Below, in pieces: positions 1 to 10,630 of a stretch of DNA of 64,000 bases; positions within the stretch are counted from its first letter, which is position 1; the number at the start of each line of letters is the position of its first letter. Where the stretch lies: contig CM064732.1 in NCBI GenBank assembly GCA_032717465.1, positions 29,868,107 through 29,932,106 on the forward strand, written 5' to 3'. The DNA is from Coenobita brevimanus (Eukaryota > Arthropoda > Malacostraca > Decapoda > Coenobitidae). Under the pieces are notes generated by a model that was given only the letters and a program-made list of their open reading frames with translations, was not told where the DNA came from and ran no database searches. The translations under genes were made by a program, and so were the position numbers.

Positions 1-474
1 CAGAAAGTACAATACTAAGTTTAAGAATCCTACTATAAAGAATGGAAGAAAAATCTGAAAGAATTACACTAACAGGAGATTTCAACACAAATATAAACTG
101 GATTACTCAAGATGTAAGAAGCCATAAAAGCTGTTAGGATCAAACGTTCCTGGATCTTATACAGGAGTTTTTCCTAACACAACATGCAAAGGAGAACAAC
201 AGAAAAAGTGGACCAGAAGAGCCATCATTGTTAGATCTTGTTTTTACAAGGCAAGAAAATGAAACTGACAACATAATGTATCACCCACTTTTCGGCAAAA
301 GCAACCATGTAGTACTAAATTTCAGGATAGCATATGATATATTTAGTGTTAAAAAAAGTTACAAAGAGCTTAAACTACAAAAAAGGGTAACCATGACGAT
401 CTAAAGAAGTACTTTATACAAATGGATTGGGAAAAGGAGCTTAGCGGACATGCTATAAATGATATATATATATA
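1..474 (+). pseudogene. CR1-like endonuclease domain remnant
   Basis: The translation contains LTGDFNTNINW near position 65-110, the GDFN motif of an apurinic-type LINE endonuclease. Further on come LDLVFT and then GKSNHVVL near 295-320, the position of the catalytic SDH motif, here with N in place of D. Stops and small indels break the frame, for example at 135-140. The reading stops at 474, where a Tigger transposon was inserted after a TA dinucleotide, and resumes at 3524. Confidence 0.7.
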
Positions 475-3400
475 CAGTAATCCCTCTACTTTCCGGACGC
501 CCACTTTCCGGACATTCCCACTAACCGGACATAATCGTCCTGGGATCCAATATTCCTAAAATGGTCCGAAAACCGCAAAAAATTAGAAAAAAAAGAAGAT
601 TTTTTCCCGCCCATAATTTGAACTTGGCGCGCGCAGCACGGGACAGCTTTGTTGTGGCGCGTCATTCCTCCGACGTCCGCTAGAGTGCCCCTGGATCCTC
701 CCCACTGTCCGCCTGTCCCTTGTCGTGAGCAAAAGCTCGTCGTTATGGCTGCCCACGTGCTCGCTTTTGTGGTGGTGCCTTACCTGCTGCAGGCACTCCT
801 GCTGCTCTCGTGCCTCTCCTTCGTGTGTGTGATGATGGCCCCGTCGCCTGAGAAGAGGAAGAGAGTGGTATTGACTCTGGAGAAAAAGCGGGAGATATTG
901 GAGAAAGTAGATGCAGGATGGTCTTCTTCACGCATCCTCCGTGAGTTCAACCTGGCCCGATCTACTTTGTTTGATATTAAGAGATCCCGAGACAAACTCA
1001 TGCAGTACATGGCTGACTTCTCGTCAAAAAGCAAACGCAACATGGAGAGGAAGATGATGTTTACTTCCAAGTTTGCTGAAGTCGACCGCTCCACGTTGAT
1101 TTGGTATCAATAGCAACGTGCTGCTGGTGTGATGGTACGTGGTACGGAGCTGAAGGCTGCTGCTGAGAAGTTCGCAAGGCTTCACGACGCCCTAGACTTC
1201 AAGGCATCCGAGGGTTGGCTCTTCGCATTTAAGTCACGGCATGGCCTTACCAACCGTAAGTCTCATGGCGAAGCTTTGGACGCTAACGAGGATGGAGTAG
1301 AGGAGTTTCGGCACAAGGTGAAGGGCTTGACCGACAGGGAGGGCCTCACTCTCGGTCAAGTCTACAATGCTGACGAAACTGGTTTATTCTATCGCTCTTT
1401 GCCTACGAACACTCTAGCCGAGGAGACGGAGAAGCGTGTACCTGGCCACAAGCTCTCCAAGCAACGGCTATCTGCTTCGTGTTGTGCCAATGCTAACGGC
1501 CTGCACCGGCTTAAGCCCGTTATTGTTGGCCGTGCAAAGCAACCTTGGTGTCTTCGTGGGGTGATGGATGTCCTTCCTGTCGTCTGGTACCATTCCTTGA
1601 AGGCATGGTTTACAGCCCACATCTTCAAAGACTGGTTCCACCGCCATTTCGTCAAGGAGGTCATACATTACCAGACGGAGAAACTGGGAATCCCACGCCA
1701 CCAGGTAAAGGCCCTCCTTCTCCTCGACAATGCACCTGCCCACCCCTGCGACAAGGACTTGGTGGCTGAGAATGGCCACATTAGGTGCATGTTTCTGCCA
1801 CCTAATACTACTGCTCTCATCCAACCAATGGACCAAGGAGTGATCGTGGCAACGAAGCGCCCATACCGACGGAATTTCCTGAACGAGGTGATGGTTGTTC
1901 TCGAGGATGAGGACGAGCGCAGGGAGGGACGGGACACGCGAGGCCAGCGGACTTTGGAAAACCTTCGCTGCTACAACATCAAGTCTGCCATTTACAACTG
2001 GGCCAGTGCATGGAAGGAAATCCCTGTCAAGACTCTAGAAAATGGTTGGTCTCATCTGCTTCTCGGAACAGATGGGGAGTACGATTTCCTAGGTTTCGAC
2101 GTGGATGACTTCCATGCATGTCTATGTGCGCACAGCGAAGATGCTGATGTGGACGAAGTGAGTGAGTGGTTGGATGACGACAAGGGAGATCCTGGGTATC
2201 AGACCTTGTCTGATATTGAGATCGCATCTTTTGTTGCAGGTGTCAGTACCCTGCTTGAAGATTCCGACGAGGACGGCGACGATGATGCGGACTCCTCTCA
2301 GCATGACACTACTCCAGCCATCCCCAAGCTCAGCGCACTCCGGGAACACCTAGAGTTCGTTCTGGACTACCTGGAACACCTGGACTGCGACAGGGAGATG
2401 GGGCCCTTGGGACTTGTGGAGGAAGTGTGTACTTTCAGGCAGCGCATCATAAATCGTCAGAATCGTCATTCCTTGCGTCAATCAATGATTGACAGTTTTT
2501 TCAGGACAGTGACCCCCGCTGTGCCCAGCCCTGGCTCCACTCTGTTGCCTCCCGAAGACAGGCCCTCATGCTCCGAGCCACAGCTCAGCACATCAGCCAC
2601 GGTGGAGTCACCACTCGACGTGAGTTTGCGTCTATCTTCCGAGTTGTCTGCAGTGGGTACGCCATCACCACGACCCAGTGACGCACCCCTAGGTCACCTG
2701 CCAGCGATACTCTCAGACTCTGACAGTGATTAAACGGCAAGAACTTCTCCACTAGATCACAAGACAAAATTTTTGGACTAAATTTAACGTAAATAAACTT
2801 GTGATTTGTTTTGAAATTGGTTTTATGAGTGGAAAGACTTAAAGTGCAGAGTGCAACACTTATTAAGTTACAATGGAGCATAAGTAAGACAAGAGTGCAC
2901 AGTGTGAAGAGAATGGACTTCTGAGTGCGAATGACTAAGTTTAGTGCAAGACTTCATGAACAGTGTACTGCAAGTGCTTCAGGAAATCCTTTTTACTGTC
3001 AGAGTCTGAGAGGAAGCGGTTATTCATTGAGATGGCCATGGACTTGCTGTAAGTAGGCAGAATGTTTCATACTGTACTGTACTGTATTTTCCATACTATA
3101 CTTACCTCAAATACCTCATTTCACTCTTTTATGTCCCTTATTGGTGTGAATATGTAGTGTTTTAGATGCTATGCATTTGCAGTAGGGAGGTGTTTTTCTG
3201 AGTTAGGCTAGGTTAGGGTCCATAACTACCAGTCCAGGAGCCAGGGACTTGTAAGTACCCAGAATGTTTCATATTGTATGAACCTACCTTAAAAACCTCA
3301 TTTTATGGTTCTTTTGCATTTATTTCAGTCTTTTATGTCCCTTTTTTGTGTGATTTGGGTCTTAAATAGGTGCTATGCATGTCCAGAGGAAGTTGTATAG

Positions 3401-3521
3401 GTGTTTTTCTGAGTTAAGGTCCATAATTACAAGTCCAGGAGGCTGGTGCCCACTATCCGGACAGGACCACTTTCCGGACATGCCTATGGCTCTATTACGT
3501 CGGATAGTGGAGGGATTACTG
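475..3521 (+). mobile_element. Tigger/pogo DNA transposon, copy 1 (complete)
   Basis: A 3047-bp element begins CAGTAATCCCTC at 475 and ends with the inverse GAGGGATTACTG at 3521. It is flanked by TA at 473-474 and 3522-3523, the target duplication expected for the Tc1-mariner-pogo superfamily. Subterminal sequence repeats the words CTTTCCGGAC and CCGGACAT at both ends. One long transposase frame fills 745-2733. The 3' 790 bp (2734-3521) are noncoding; they hold two diverged repeats of a stretch around TAAGTA-CAGAATGTTTCATA at 3050 and 3255. Copies 2 (53672-60603) and 3 (43228-46274) belong to the same family. Confidence 0.92.
745..2733 (+). pseudogene. Tigger-like transposase (CENP-B/DDE_1 type), one in-frame stop
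   Basis: A single frame of 663 codons is broken only by TAG at 1111-1113, where the other copies read R or Q. Domains in order: a hydrophobic leader (about residues 2-30); a CENP-B-like N-terminal helix-turn-helix (KRKRVVLTLEKKREIL, about 34-90); a second DNA-binding domain (about 130-175); a DDE_1 catalytic core; and an acidic tail. Candidate catalytic aspartates are D210 in YNADETGLFY, D328 in LLLDNAPAH and D363 in PMDQGV, giving DD34D spacing. I chose the ATG at 745 because this start and leader are conserved in all three copies; the ATG at 832 is the alternative. The protein would cut and paste the element at TA sites. Confidence 0.88.
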
Positions 3522-3523
3522 TA

Positions 3524-4577
3524 TACAGAAAATTATGTGATTTTTATGAAACAGAGTCCAAAATTATATCCCTCAGCACAAAGAAGCAGAAATAAGGATA
3601 AAGAAATGGCTTAATAATGAATGGAATATATACAGACAACATAATAGTGAGAGGACATATAACAACAATAAACAGGCAAGAAATTATTATACAAGGATAT
3701 GGAGAGATGCTCACAGACAGTTTGAGGAAGACATTATAAATAAAAGTAGCGATCAACTGAAGCTCTTTTTACAGCTACATCTGAAGCAAAACCAAAGTAA
3801 AAGATAAAATATTGTCCATCATGGATGAGGGGAAAACTTATTACCAAAAAGAAAATATTTGTGAAGTACTGTACATAACAAAAAATTCCAATCAGTTTTT
3901 ACAGAAGAAGGTAGATTTGAGGGAGATGATAAGGATCAAGCATGCCCACACATATTAACGGATACAGTATATGAACACTGGAGCAGGAGGTCCAAGAAGA
4001 GTTAAGCAAATTAGACAAAGGAAAAGCAAATGGTCCTGATGATTTTTCTGGTTAGGTATTACATGAATGTGCAGAAAAGGTAGGCAGACCAATATGCATA
4101 AATTCAAGGAATCCTTAAGTCAAGGTAAACTACCTGATATTTGGAAGAAAGCTAAAATTGTTCCCCTCTTCACGAAAGGAAATAGATAAAATCCACTCAG
4201 CTACTGACATGTATCACTAACCAGCATCGTAAGATATTAAAAAAGCTGATATGAAAAATTTGGTTAAATCATCTGGAAAGACACAATATGATAACAGAAA
4301 GACAGCTCAGTTTTAGAAAGGGGAAATCACATGTTACTAATCTATTAAGCTACTATGATAAAGTTGCAGAAACAGTACAGAAAAGAGAAGGATGGGTAGG
4401 CAGTATCTATTTGGATTTCAAGAAGGCATTTGACAAAGTACCACACCAAAATTTTATGGAACTGCACAATCAAGGAGGAATCTGAGGTAATCTGTACTGT
4501 TGGATGCAAGATTTTCTCAGAAAAAGGGAAATGAGAACAGTACTAAGGGGAAATCACTCATTATGAAGAGAAGTGAC
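3524..4577 (+). pseudogene. CR1-like linker and reverse transcriptase N-part
   Basis: The LINE frame resumes after the Tigger element with a basic linker (SERTYNNNKQARNYYTRIW) that CR1-like elements carry between endonuclease and RT. From 4288 the text ITERQLSFRKGKSHVTNLL and then IYLDFKKAFDKVPH gives RT motifs, the latter containing the first catalytic aspartate. Several stops and frameshifts are present, as near 4190 and 4483. The frame reads into REVT at 4578, where the MITE sits. It continues as SGVPQGSVL at 5237-5290 before the next insertion. Confidence 0.72.
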
Positions 4578-4579
4578 TA

Positions 4580-5234
4580 CAGTCATTACTCGTTTTACAA
4601 TGAGGTTACGTCAGGTCATACCTTATCGTATACCAATTTTATCGTAAATTGGGAGATTGAAACCCATTATAAAATGGGGGTTACGTCAACTCAACTTCCC
4701 AACGTCACCTAACCAAGACTGAACCATAAATGACAACCCACCTTCATTCCTTCCTGTGTTGGTCCAAGTCGTCCCCCCTGAGACTGGGGGACAGCCTGTG
4801 CTTACAGGCACCAGTGGTCAGCCTCTGAGTCAGACAGGAACAGGTTAGCGGGAAAGGAATCCGGCCCATACCTGCACCAACCTTAGCACTGGGGCTTACA
4901 ATGGAACTGACCTTACCATTGGGCACACAAATCCACAGTACTGTAGTATGATGGTTGGCTGAGAGGTGACGATAACAGGGGGACACACATGAACAAGTTG
5001 AAAAGACAGGGCTTTGAAGGGGTGGTGGGACCTGAACCATAACAATGCCTGCATGCCGGGACCGCCATCTTGCCTGAGACAAGCAATGGTCACCTTGCGT
5101 GGGCCTGGTGCTTTCTGATGGCAAAATCGTTATAGCAGGGAATTTATTGTAAATCAAATTTTGGGGTGGAACTTTTCTATTATCGTTGTAGCGAATTATC
5201 GTAAACAGAAACATTGTAAAACAAGTAATGACTG
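4580..5234 (+). mobile_element. Non-autonomous TA-flanked MITE (655 bp)
   Basis: The terminal inverted repeats are about 24 bp. The left one begins CAGTCATTACTCGTTTTACA at 4580 and the right one ends with its near-perfect complement at 5234. TA flanks it at 4578-4579 and 5235-5236. Deleting the element plus one TA joins the host LINE reading frame as REVT|SGVPQGSVL, which confirms the borders. No transposase is visible; the minus-strand open frame inside is not protein-like. The CAG terminus and TA target fit a Tc1/mariner/pogo MITE. A diverged relative may begin near 24582 (CAGTTACGGCTTG, followed by GGTTACGTTACGTG). Confidence 0.88.
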
Positions 5235-5964
5235 TAGTGGAGTCCCACAGGGATCAGTGCTGGCATCAATTATGTTTTTATTATATCCCTTTGTGTGCCA
5301 GGTGGGGTCATATGGACCCCAACATATTTTTTAAATGATGCCATGTTGCCCCTTACTGTTTTAGGGATCTGGTCAACCATGCCTTTGTTTGTCATGGCTG
5401 ATTGTATAAGTGCAGCAATTTTGAGTGAAAAAGCTCTTATAGTTCAGGAGTCAGGAGGGCACAAAGTTCAAGTGGGGGTTGTCCAGTACCCCATCCAGCA
5501 TTCTGTGTAACAATTTGATATTTTCAACTTCTTGATATTACTGACCATGTCACTGAATGATGAGATGTTCTACAGTCAGTGGGGGAGAATTGTACAAGAT
5601 CTTCCCATTTCTGATGGTGATAATGATATATTAGTTGGTTTTACTGAATGTTTACCAGATTTGTAAATTACTCAGGCTTTTTTCTGAATATACTGTAAAT
5701 GTCAATCTTTTTCTGAATATACAGTAAATGTCAATCTAGTTTATTTCATTTGTAAATCATTCAGGGGTTTTCCGAATATAAATGTCAATCTCGTCCATGT
5801 CCAGAACATCGATTCAACCTAATTTTTCTGGTCATTTTATTTTATTTTTTCCATTTTTTTTCTATGGCATTATAACTGACAACACATTTATTTTAGTATG
5901 TTCAGAACATGCTGAATGAATAAGAATATACAGTAACCTAAAAATATATGCTACATTATTCATT

Positions 5965-6290
5965 ACATGTGCCATCCATCCAAACATCATCCAATCCTAT
6001 GTCATCCCATGAGGAGTGTAGGAACCCAGGGCTAGGCAAGTTGGTTCTGACATTTAAGATGAGAGTGACCAACCTCACTCATCACTGAGTGGCATTACGT
6101 GAGCAATAAACCCCAACCACCCCTTGGATATAAACCTACACAGGCTCAAATTGACTTGAGCATCTTAATTACCCACTAAACCACCAGGTGCCAAAATTTG
6201 TTTATATGGTTACCACCCAGCAATGGTTTCCTGGTGTACAGGAAACCATTTAGCTTGAGTGATGTATGCATCAAAATGTAAAATATATGT
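5965..6290 (-). mobile_element. SINE-beta copy (minus)
   Basis: The reverse complement matches 25330-25640 over most of its length. Shared words include GGTTTCCTG near its 5' part, GGTGGTTGGGGTTTATTGCT and GAGTGAGGTTGGTCACTCTC in the middle, and ACRTAGGATTGGATGAT at the 3' end. Its 5' half also resembles SINE-alpha (AAATGGTTTCCTGTA...ACCATATAA), but the 3' half and tail differ. It has no open frame. I could not find tRNA-type A and B boxes, so the promoter origin is unknown. Confidence 0.6.
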
Positions 6291-6350
6291 ATACTGTATA
6301 TACATATACATACATACATAAATATTATATATATATACTGTGTGTATATA

Positions 6351-6361
<11 letters not shown>

Positions 6362-6385
<24 letters not shown>

Positions 6386-7494
6386 ATACCTAGGCTGCTT
6401 CCCCCAAGGAAAGGGAGGTAGCCGAGACAGGACGACTCACTCTCCATTTACTCATCCATTCAAACACATTCATTCGCATCTTAGCCCCAAAGGGGAGAAC
6501 GGACAGATCCTCACCGCATCACACCGCACAAGGGTCAACTGCGCAATGCAATCAGTGACATCCGCAGCAGGGCCTGACAGCAGAACTGGTTTACCCCTGC
6601 CACATCATAACAGACCCATCCCCTTACCCGCACCTGACCTGACTAGCTGATCAGACCAAATGCGGGAGAATATCCCCTCAGGGCTGCGTCATCACTTATT
6701 CATTCACAATTTCTCTCCATTTATTTCTGTCACGCACAGCCACTCTCCCTTGCTCAACAGACATCCCTCTCGCATCCAGCGCTCTCTTCACACTGTCCAT
6801 CCATCCTATTCGTGGTCTCCCTCTCAGCCTTACACCTCTCACATCAGATCTAGTTATCTTTTTCACCAATCGCTCATTATCCATTCTCTCCATATGCCCA
6901 AACCATTGCAACACCCTCTGCTCAACTCTACCAGCCATCTCCCGAACAACTCCAGCTCTCCTTCGCACTTCATCATTTCGCACTCGATCCATACGCGTCA
7001 CTCCACACATACTCCTCAGACATCTCATCTCCATTACATTCAAACTTTTCCTCTCTGCTACACCCACATTCCATGTTTCAGCCCCATATAATGCAGTCGG
7101 TACCACAACACCCTCATACAGCCTTCTCTTTACATCCATTCTAAGCGAACGACATTTAAACACTTTTTTCATTCCTCCCAGCACCTTTCCTATTTCATTT
7201 ATTCTAAACTTCACATCTGCATCTATTCTTCCATCCACAGCAACATGTGACCCTAGATATTTAAAACAATCTACCTCCTCAAGCAACTCACCATTCAAAA
7301 CTATATTCATCCCCCTACCATCTATCAACCTCGTACACTTCATCACTTTACTCTTATTCTCATTTACTTTCAATTTCCTCCTTTCACACACCCTTCCAAA
7401 CTCCTCTACCAACTGTCTCAATCTCTCCTCTGAATCAGTCACCAGTGCAGTATCATCTGCAAACAGCAGCTGCTTCAGATTCCACTCTCCTCCA
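6362..7494 (-). pseudogene. RTE-like LINE family beta, 5'-truncated, RT C-terminal half
   Basis: Read on the minus strand, an open frame runs from LLFADDTALVTDSEE (about 7485) to a stop at 6696-6698, about 266 codons with no interruption. It starts at the RT FADD catalytic box and continues through the thumb (FKYLGSHVAVDGRI). The C-terminal signature is ALYGAETW...MCGVTRMDRV...WFGHMERMD...GRPRIGWMD, typical of RTE-like elements. The 3' UTR (6695-6362) ends in a TATC microsatellite. It is a different family from RTE-alpha, about half identical by eye. A fragment of its 3' UTR recurs at 25785-25860. It abuts RTE-alpha copy A through a short TA run at 7495-7508. Confidence 0.78.
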
Positions 7495-7508
7495 TATATA
7501 TATATATC

Positions 7509-8588
7509 TCGGCCTCCCCTTCCCTCTTCCCCCCTCCACCTCACTCACATACACTCTCTTCGTCAGTCTTTCACCCTCCATCCTCTCCACATGGCCAAAC
7601 TGCCTCAGTGTGTTCCTTATAATGCTTCCTTCACATCCACATCCACACCACAACGCTCCTTTATATCCTCATTCGTCAGCCTGTCTCTCCATGTGACTCC
7701 ACAGGCTCCTCTTAAATCACTCATTTCCACTGCTCTCACTCTTGACTTGTGTCCTTCCAACAACGTCCAAGCTTCACTTCCATACGTTAGAGTTGGTATC
7801 ACAATACTGTCATGTAGTAACTTTTTCACTTCCATGCTCACTTCCCTGTTTCTTATCACTGCTTTCAAAGAACCAGCAACCTTTCTTCCCTGCTGTACCC
7901 TTTCAAGCACTTCACCTTCCAAACCTCCATCCTTACTCATCACACTACCCAAGTACTTAAACATACTCACATTTTCCAATTCCTCACCATCCAACCTCAC
8001 TGTACATTCACTGACTTCACCTCTCTCAAAGACCATCACTTTACTCTTCCCTACATTCGCCTTTAGATTCCGTTTCTTGCACACTCTCCCAAACTCATCC
8101 ACCAAGCCTTGCAGCTCCCCTTCGTCTTCACTCAACAACACAGTATCATCTGCAAACAACAGTACAGGGATTTTCCAAACACTATCCTCTCTCACCAGGG
8201 CCACTCCAACATCCATTACCCTACCTTGTACCTCTTTTATTACCCCATCCATGTACAGATTAAACAACCATGGAGACATAACACATCCCTGTTTCAACAC
8301 AACTTTCAAAGAGAAAAATTCACTTAGTTCACCATCCACACGCACTGCAGCCTTCGCACCATCGTACATACTCTTCACTGCATTCAACAACTTCCCATCT
8401 ACTCCATATATTCTTAACACTTTCCACAATCCTTGTCTATCCACCCCGTCATATGCTTTCTCCAAATCCATGAAAGCCGCACACAACTTCTTTCCCTTCT
8501 CAAGAAAATTTTCCACTAAAGATCTAAGAATGAATATCTGATCTATACAACCTCTTACCTTCCTAAAGCCTCCCTGTTCTTCTCCAAC

Positions 8589-8592
<4 letters not shown>
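7509..8592 (-). mobile_element. RTE-alpha copy A, truncated at both ends
   Basis: This minus-strand RT fragment runs from [17 protein letters not shown] (about 8580) to the VSEVEGGRGKGRPR region. Catalytic motifs are [23 protein letters not shown] and [10 protein letters not shown], all with their aspartates. The frame is open to about 7617 and then shifts. The last 125 bp of the family, including the GGCGTCTGGCAATAGATAG tail, are missing; a TA repeat replaces them at 7495-7508. It lies directly downstream of copy B in the same orientation, separated by the microsatellite at 8593-8757. Confidence 0.82.
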
Positions 8593-8632
<40 letters not shown>

Positions 8633-8669
8633 TAGATAGATAGATAGATAGATATATACATATATACTG

Positions 8670-8735
<66 letters not shown>

Positions 8736-8757
8736 TATGTGTGTATATATGTATATA
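8593..8757. repeat. (TA)n/(TAGA)n microsatellite between two RTE copies
   Basis: Long TA runs at 8597-8629 and 8674-8727 flank a block of TAGA repeats at 8629-8653 and a short AC-containing spacer. The open frames across it (poly Ile-Tyr) are artefacts. The TAGA block resembles the RTE-alpha 3' tail, so the array probably grew from the tail of copy B. Confidence 0.95.
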
Positions 8758-9945
8758 TATTGCCAGACGCCTCAATCCCATTTGGGGTGGCCAGAAACAA
8801 ATCGCCTCCACATTGTCCTGTCCCCCTCCATTTCACTGCTCTGCTCCCAACTCACACCCCCCTCTCTCGTATACAGGTACCTCTCCACCCCATCCCTCCA
8901 TCTCATCCTCGGCCTCCCCTTCCCTCTTCCCTCCTCCACCTCACTCACATACACTCTCTTCGTCAGTCTTTCGCCCTCCATCCTCTCCACATGGCCAAAC
9001 CACCTCAGTGTGTTCCTCATAACACTTTCTATCACATCCACATCCACACCACAATGCTCCTTTATATCCTCATTCGTCAGCCTGTCTCTCCATGTGACTC
9101 CACAGGCTCCTCTTAAATCACTCATTTCCACTGCTCTCACTCTTGACTTGTGTCCCTCCAACAACGTCCAAGCTTCACTTCCGTACGTTAGAGCTGGTTT
9201 CACAATACTGTCATGTAGTAACTTTTTCACTTCCATGCTCACTTCCCTGTTTCTTATCACTGCTTTCAAAGAACCAGCAACCTTTCTTCCCTGCTGTACC
9301 CTTTCAAGCACTTCACCTTCCAAACCTCCATCCTTACTCATCACATTACCCAAGTACTTAAATGTACTCACATTCTCCAATTCCTCACCATCCAACCTCA
9401 CTGTACATTCACTGACTTCACCTCTCTCAAAGACCATCACTTTACTCTTCCCTACGTTCACCTTTAGATTCCGTTTCTTGCACACTCTCCCAAACTCATC
9501 CACCAAACCTTGCAGCTCCCCTTCGTCTTCACTCAAAAACACAGTACCATCTGCAAATAACAGTACAGGGAGTTTCCAAACACTATCCTCTCTCACCAGG
9601 GCCACTCCAACATCCACTACCCTACCTTGTACCTCTTTTATTACCCTATGCATGAACAGATTGAACAACCATGGAGACATGACACATCCCTGTTTCAACC
9701 CAACCTCCAAAGAGAAAAATTCACTTAGTTCACCATCCACATGCACTGCAGCCTTTGCACCATCATACATACTCTTCACAGCATTCAACAACTTTCCATC
9801 TACTCCATATATTCTTAATACTTTCCACAATCCTTGTCTATCCACCCTGTCATATGCTTTCTCCAGATCCATAAAAGCAGCATACAACTTCTTTCCCTTC
9901 TCTAGAAACTTTTCCACTAAAGATCTAAGAATGAATATCTGATCT
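8758..9945 (-). mobile_element. RTE-alpha copy B, 5'-truncated, open RT frame
   Basis: An uninterrupted minus-strand frame of about 381 codons (9917-8772) covers RT from [17 protein letters not shown] to the C-terminal WFGHVERMEGERLTKRVY and GRPRMRWRDGVERY. The second catalytic box reads LLFADGTVFL, so the second aspartate of FADD is a glycine. That alone would kill polymerase activity, even though the frame is open. The 3' end is complete (TGCCAGACGCC read on the plus strand at 8761). Truncation at 9945 falls in a GATCTATC run only about 35 bp from the equivalent point in copy A. Confidence 0.85.
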
Positions 9946-10172
9946 ATCTATCTATCTATATATCCCACATTATTTATTACATGTGCAAATGTCAAAATTT
10001 AAAATATATATATGCCACATTATTCATTACATGTCCAAATGTCAAAAATTTTGAACTTATAAAAATTTTACACATACATACATACACACACACACACAAA
10101 ATGGTGGACTGGCTGCACGTGCCATGTCCTGGGAAACATATGTGCAAAATTTAACATTTGTAACTTTGTGCA
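9946..10172. repeat. 50-bp tandem duplication and CA-rich spacer
   Basis: Two diverged units with a period of 50 bp begin CACATTATTTATTACATG (9966) and CACATTATTCATTACATG (10016). The same word, CATTATTCATTACATGTG, occurs at 5951, on the other side of the SINE and LINE block, so this is probably the body of the composite insertion. A short ACAC run lies at 10083-10098. No gene is visible. Confidence 0.65.
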
Positions 10173-10541
10173 AGTGGTAGGTGGTGGTAACCATCATCCA
10201 CTCCCTTGATGTAGTGCTGCCTTCTTCTTCCTTAGCCTTTATCATTCTTATTCTGTGCCTGCTCTCCTCTCTTCCTATTTCTCCTATCTTTCCTGTCACT
10301 TCTTATTGCTTTTCTTTCATTTGCAGGTGGCTTTACATTGAGTGACAAGCCAAATGGTTTCCTGTAAGCCAAGAAACCATTTACAAAGCTGGGTGGCAAC
10401 CATATAACCAAACCATACGTGCTCCCTACGTGTCAACAGGTGGGTTGGTGGAAGGTTAGTGCCCCTCACCGTAAAACAGATAACTCAGTCAAATGGCCAC
10501 CCCTATTTGATTATGGCATCTGGCAAAAGATAGATAGATAG
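10173..10541 (+). mobile_element. SINE-alpha, full-length copy with target duplication
   Basis: This 369-bp element is flanked by the 11-bp direct repeat AACTTTGTGCA at 10162-10172 and 10542-10552. It begins AGTGGTAGGTGGTGG and ends GGCAAAAGATAGATAGATAG. The last 50 bp (TGGCCACCCC...ATTATGGCATCTGGCAA plus TAGA repeats) closely resemble the 3' end of RTE-alpha (GGCCACCCCAAACGGGATT...GGCGTCTGGCAATAGATAG). It has no coding capacity. I do not recognise a tRNA, 7SL or 5S head. Other copies lie at 27868-27950 (tail only), 35562-35898 and 45690-46027. Confidence 0.85.
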
Positions 10542-10630
10542 AACTTTGTGCATATGGCAGAAATCCAACAATTAAGTTGGGGTCTCTCAAGCCCCCACAT
10601 GGCGTTCCGGTTTACAAATTTTCACCTGGT

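Larger units (their letters stand above)
5291..10630. mobile_element. Composite 5.3-kb insertion in the CR1-like RT
   Basis: The host LINE reads MFLLY up to 5290 and resumes with INDIDSNTGN at about 10633, so everything between is inserted. The ends are weakly inverted: CCCTTTGTGTGCCAGGTG at 5291 against CACCTGGTGTAAAAGG at 10630, bordered by AT-rich ATAT on both sides. An unidentified DNA transposon may therefore be the carrier. At 5291-5960 I see no transposase; a short frame at 5547-5664 (MSLNDEMFYSQWGRIV) is not recognisable. Later insertions fill the middle: SINE-beta, RTE-beta, two RTE-alpha copies, microsatellites and SINE-alpha. The exact target duplication is unresolved because the site is an AT repeat. 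Confidence 0.6.

Noticed and set aside
4744..5214. 156-codon minus-strand frame in the MITE
   Set aside because: It lies wholly inside a MITE with defined ends, has no recognisable motif and no support as an exon.
5547..5664. MSLNDEMFYSQWGRIV frame as a piggyBac N-terminus
   Set aside because: Only 39 codons, acidic but without diagnostic motifs, and the flanks lack TTAA.
8593..8836. Open frames of repeated Ile-Tyr on both strands
   Set aside because: They are translations of (TA)n microsatellites; no composition or motif supports a protein.
7591..9942. Long plus-strand Ser/Thr/Pro-rich frames over 7591-8541 and 8671-9942
   Set aside because: They are antisense shadows of the minus-strand RTE-alpha RT; the recognisable motifs are all on the other strand. 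The same applies to 28366-30663 and to minus-strand frames at 32144-33817 and 34051-35149.
10173..10541. tRNA-derived head for SINE-alpha
   Set aside because: I could not fit both A and B box consensus at proper spacing in the first 100 bp.
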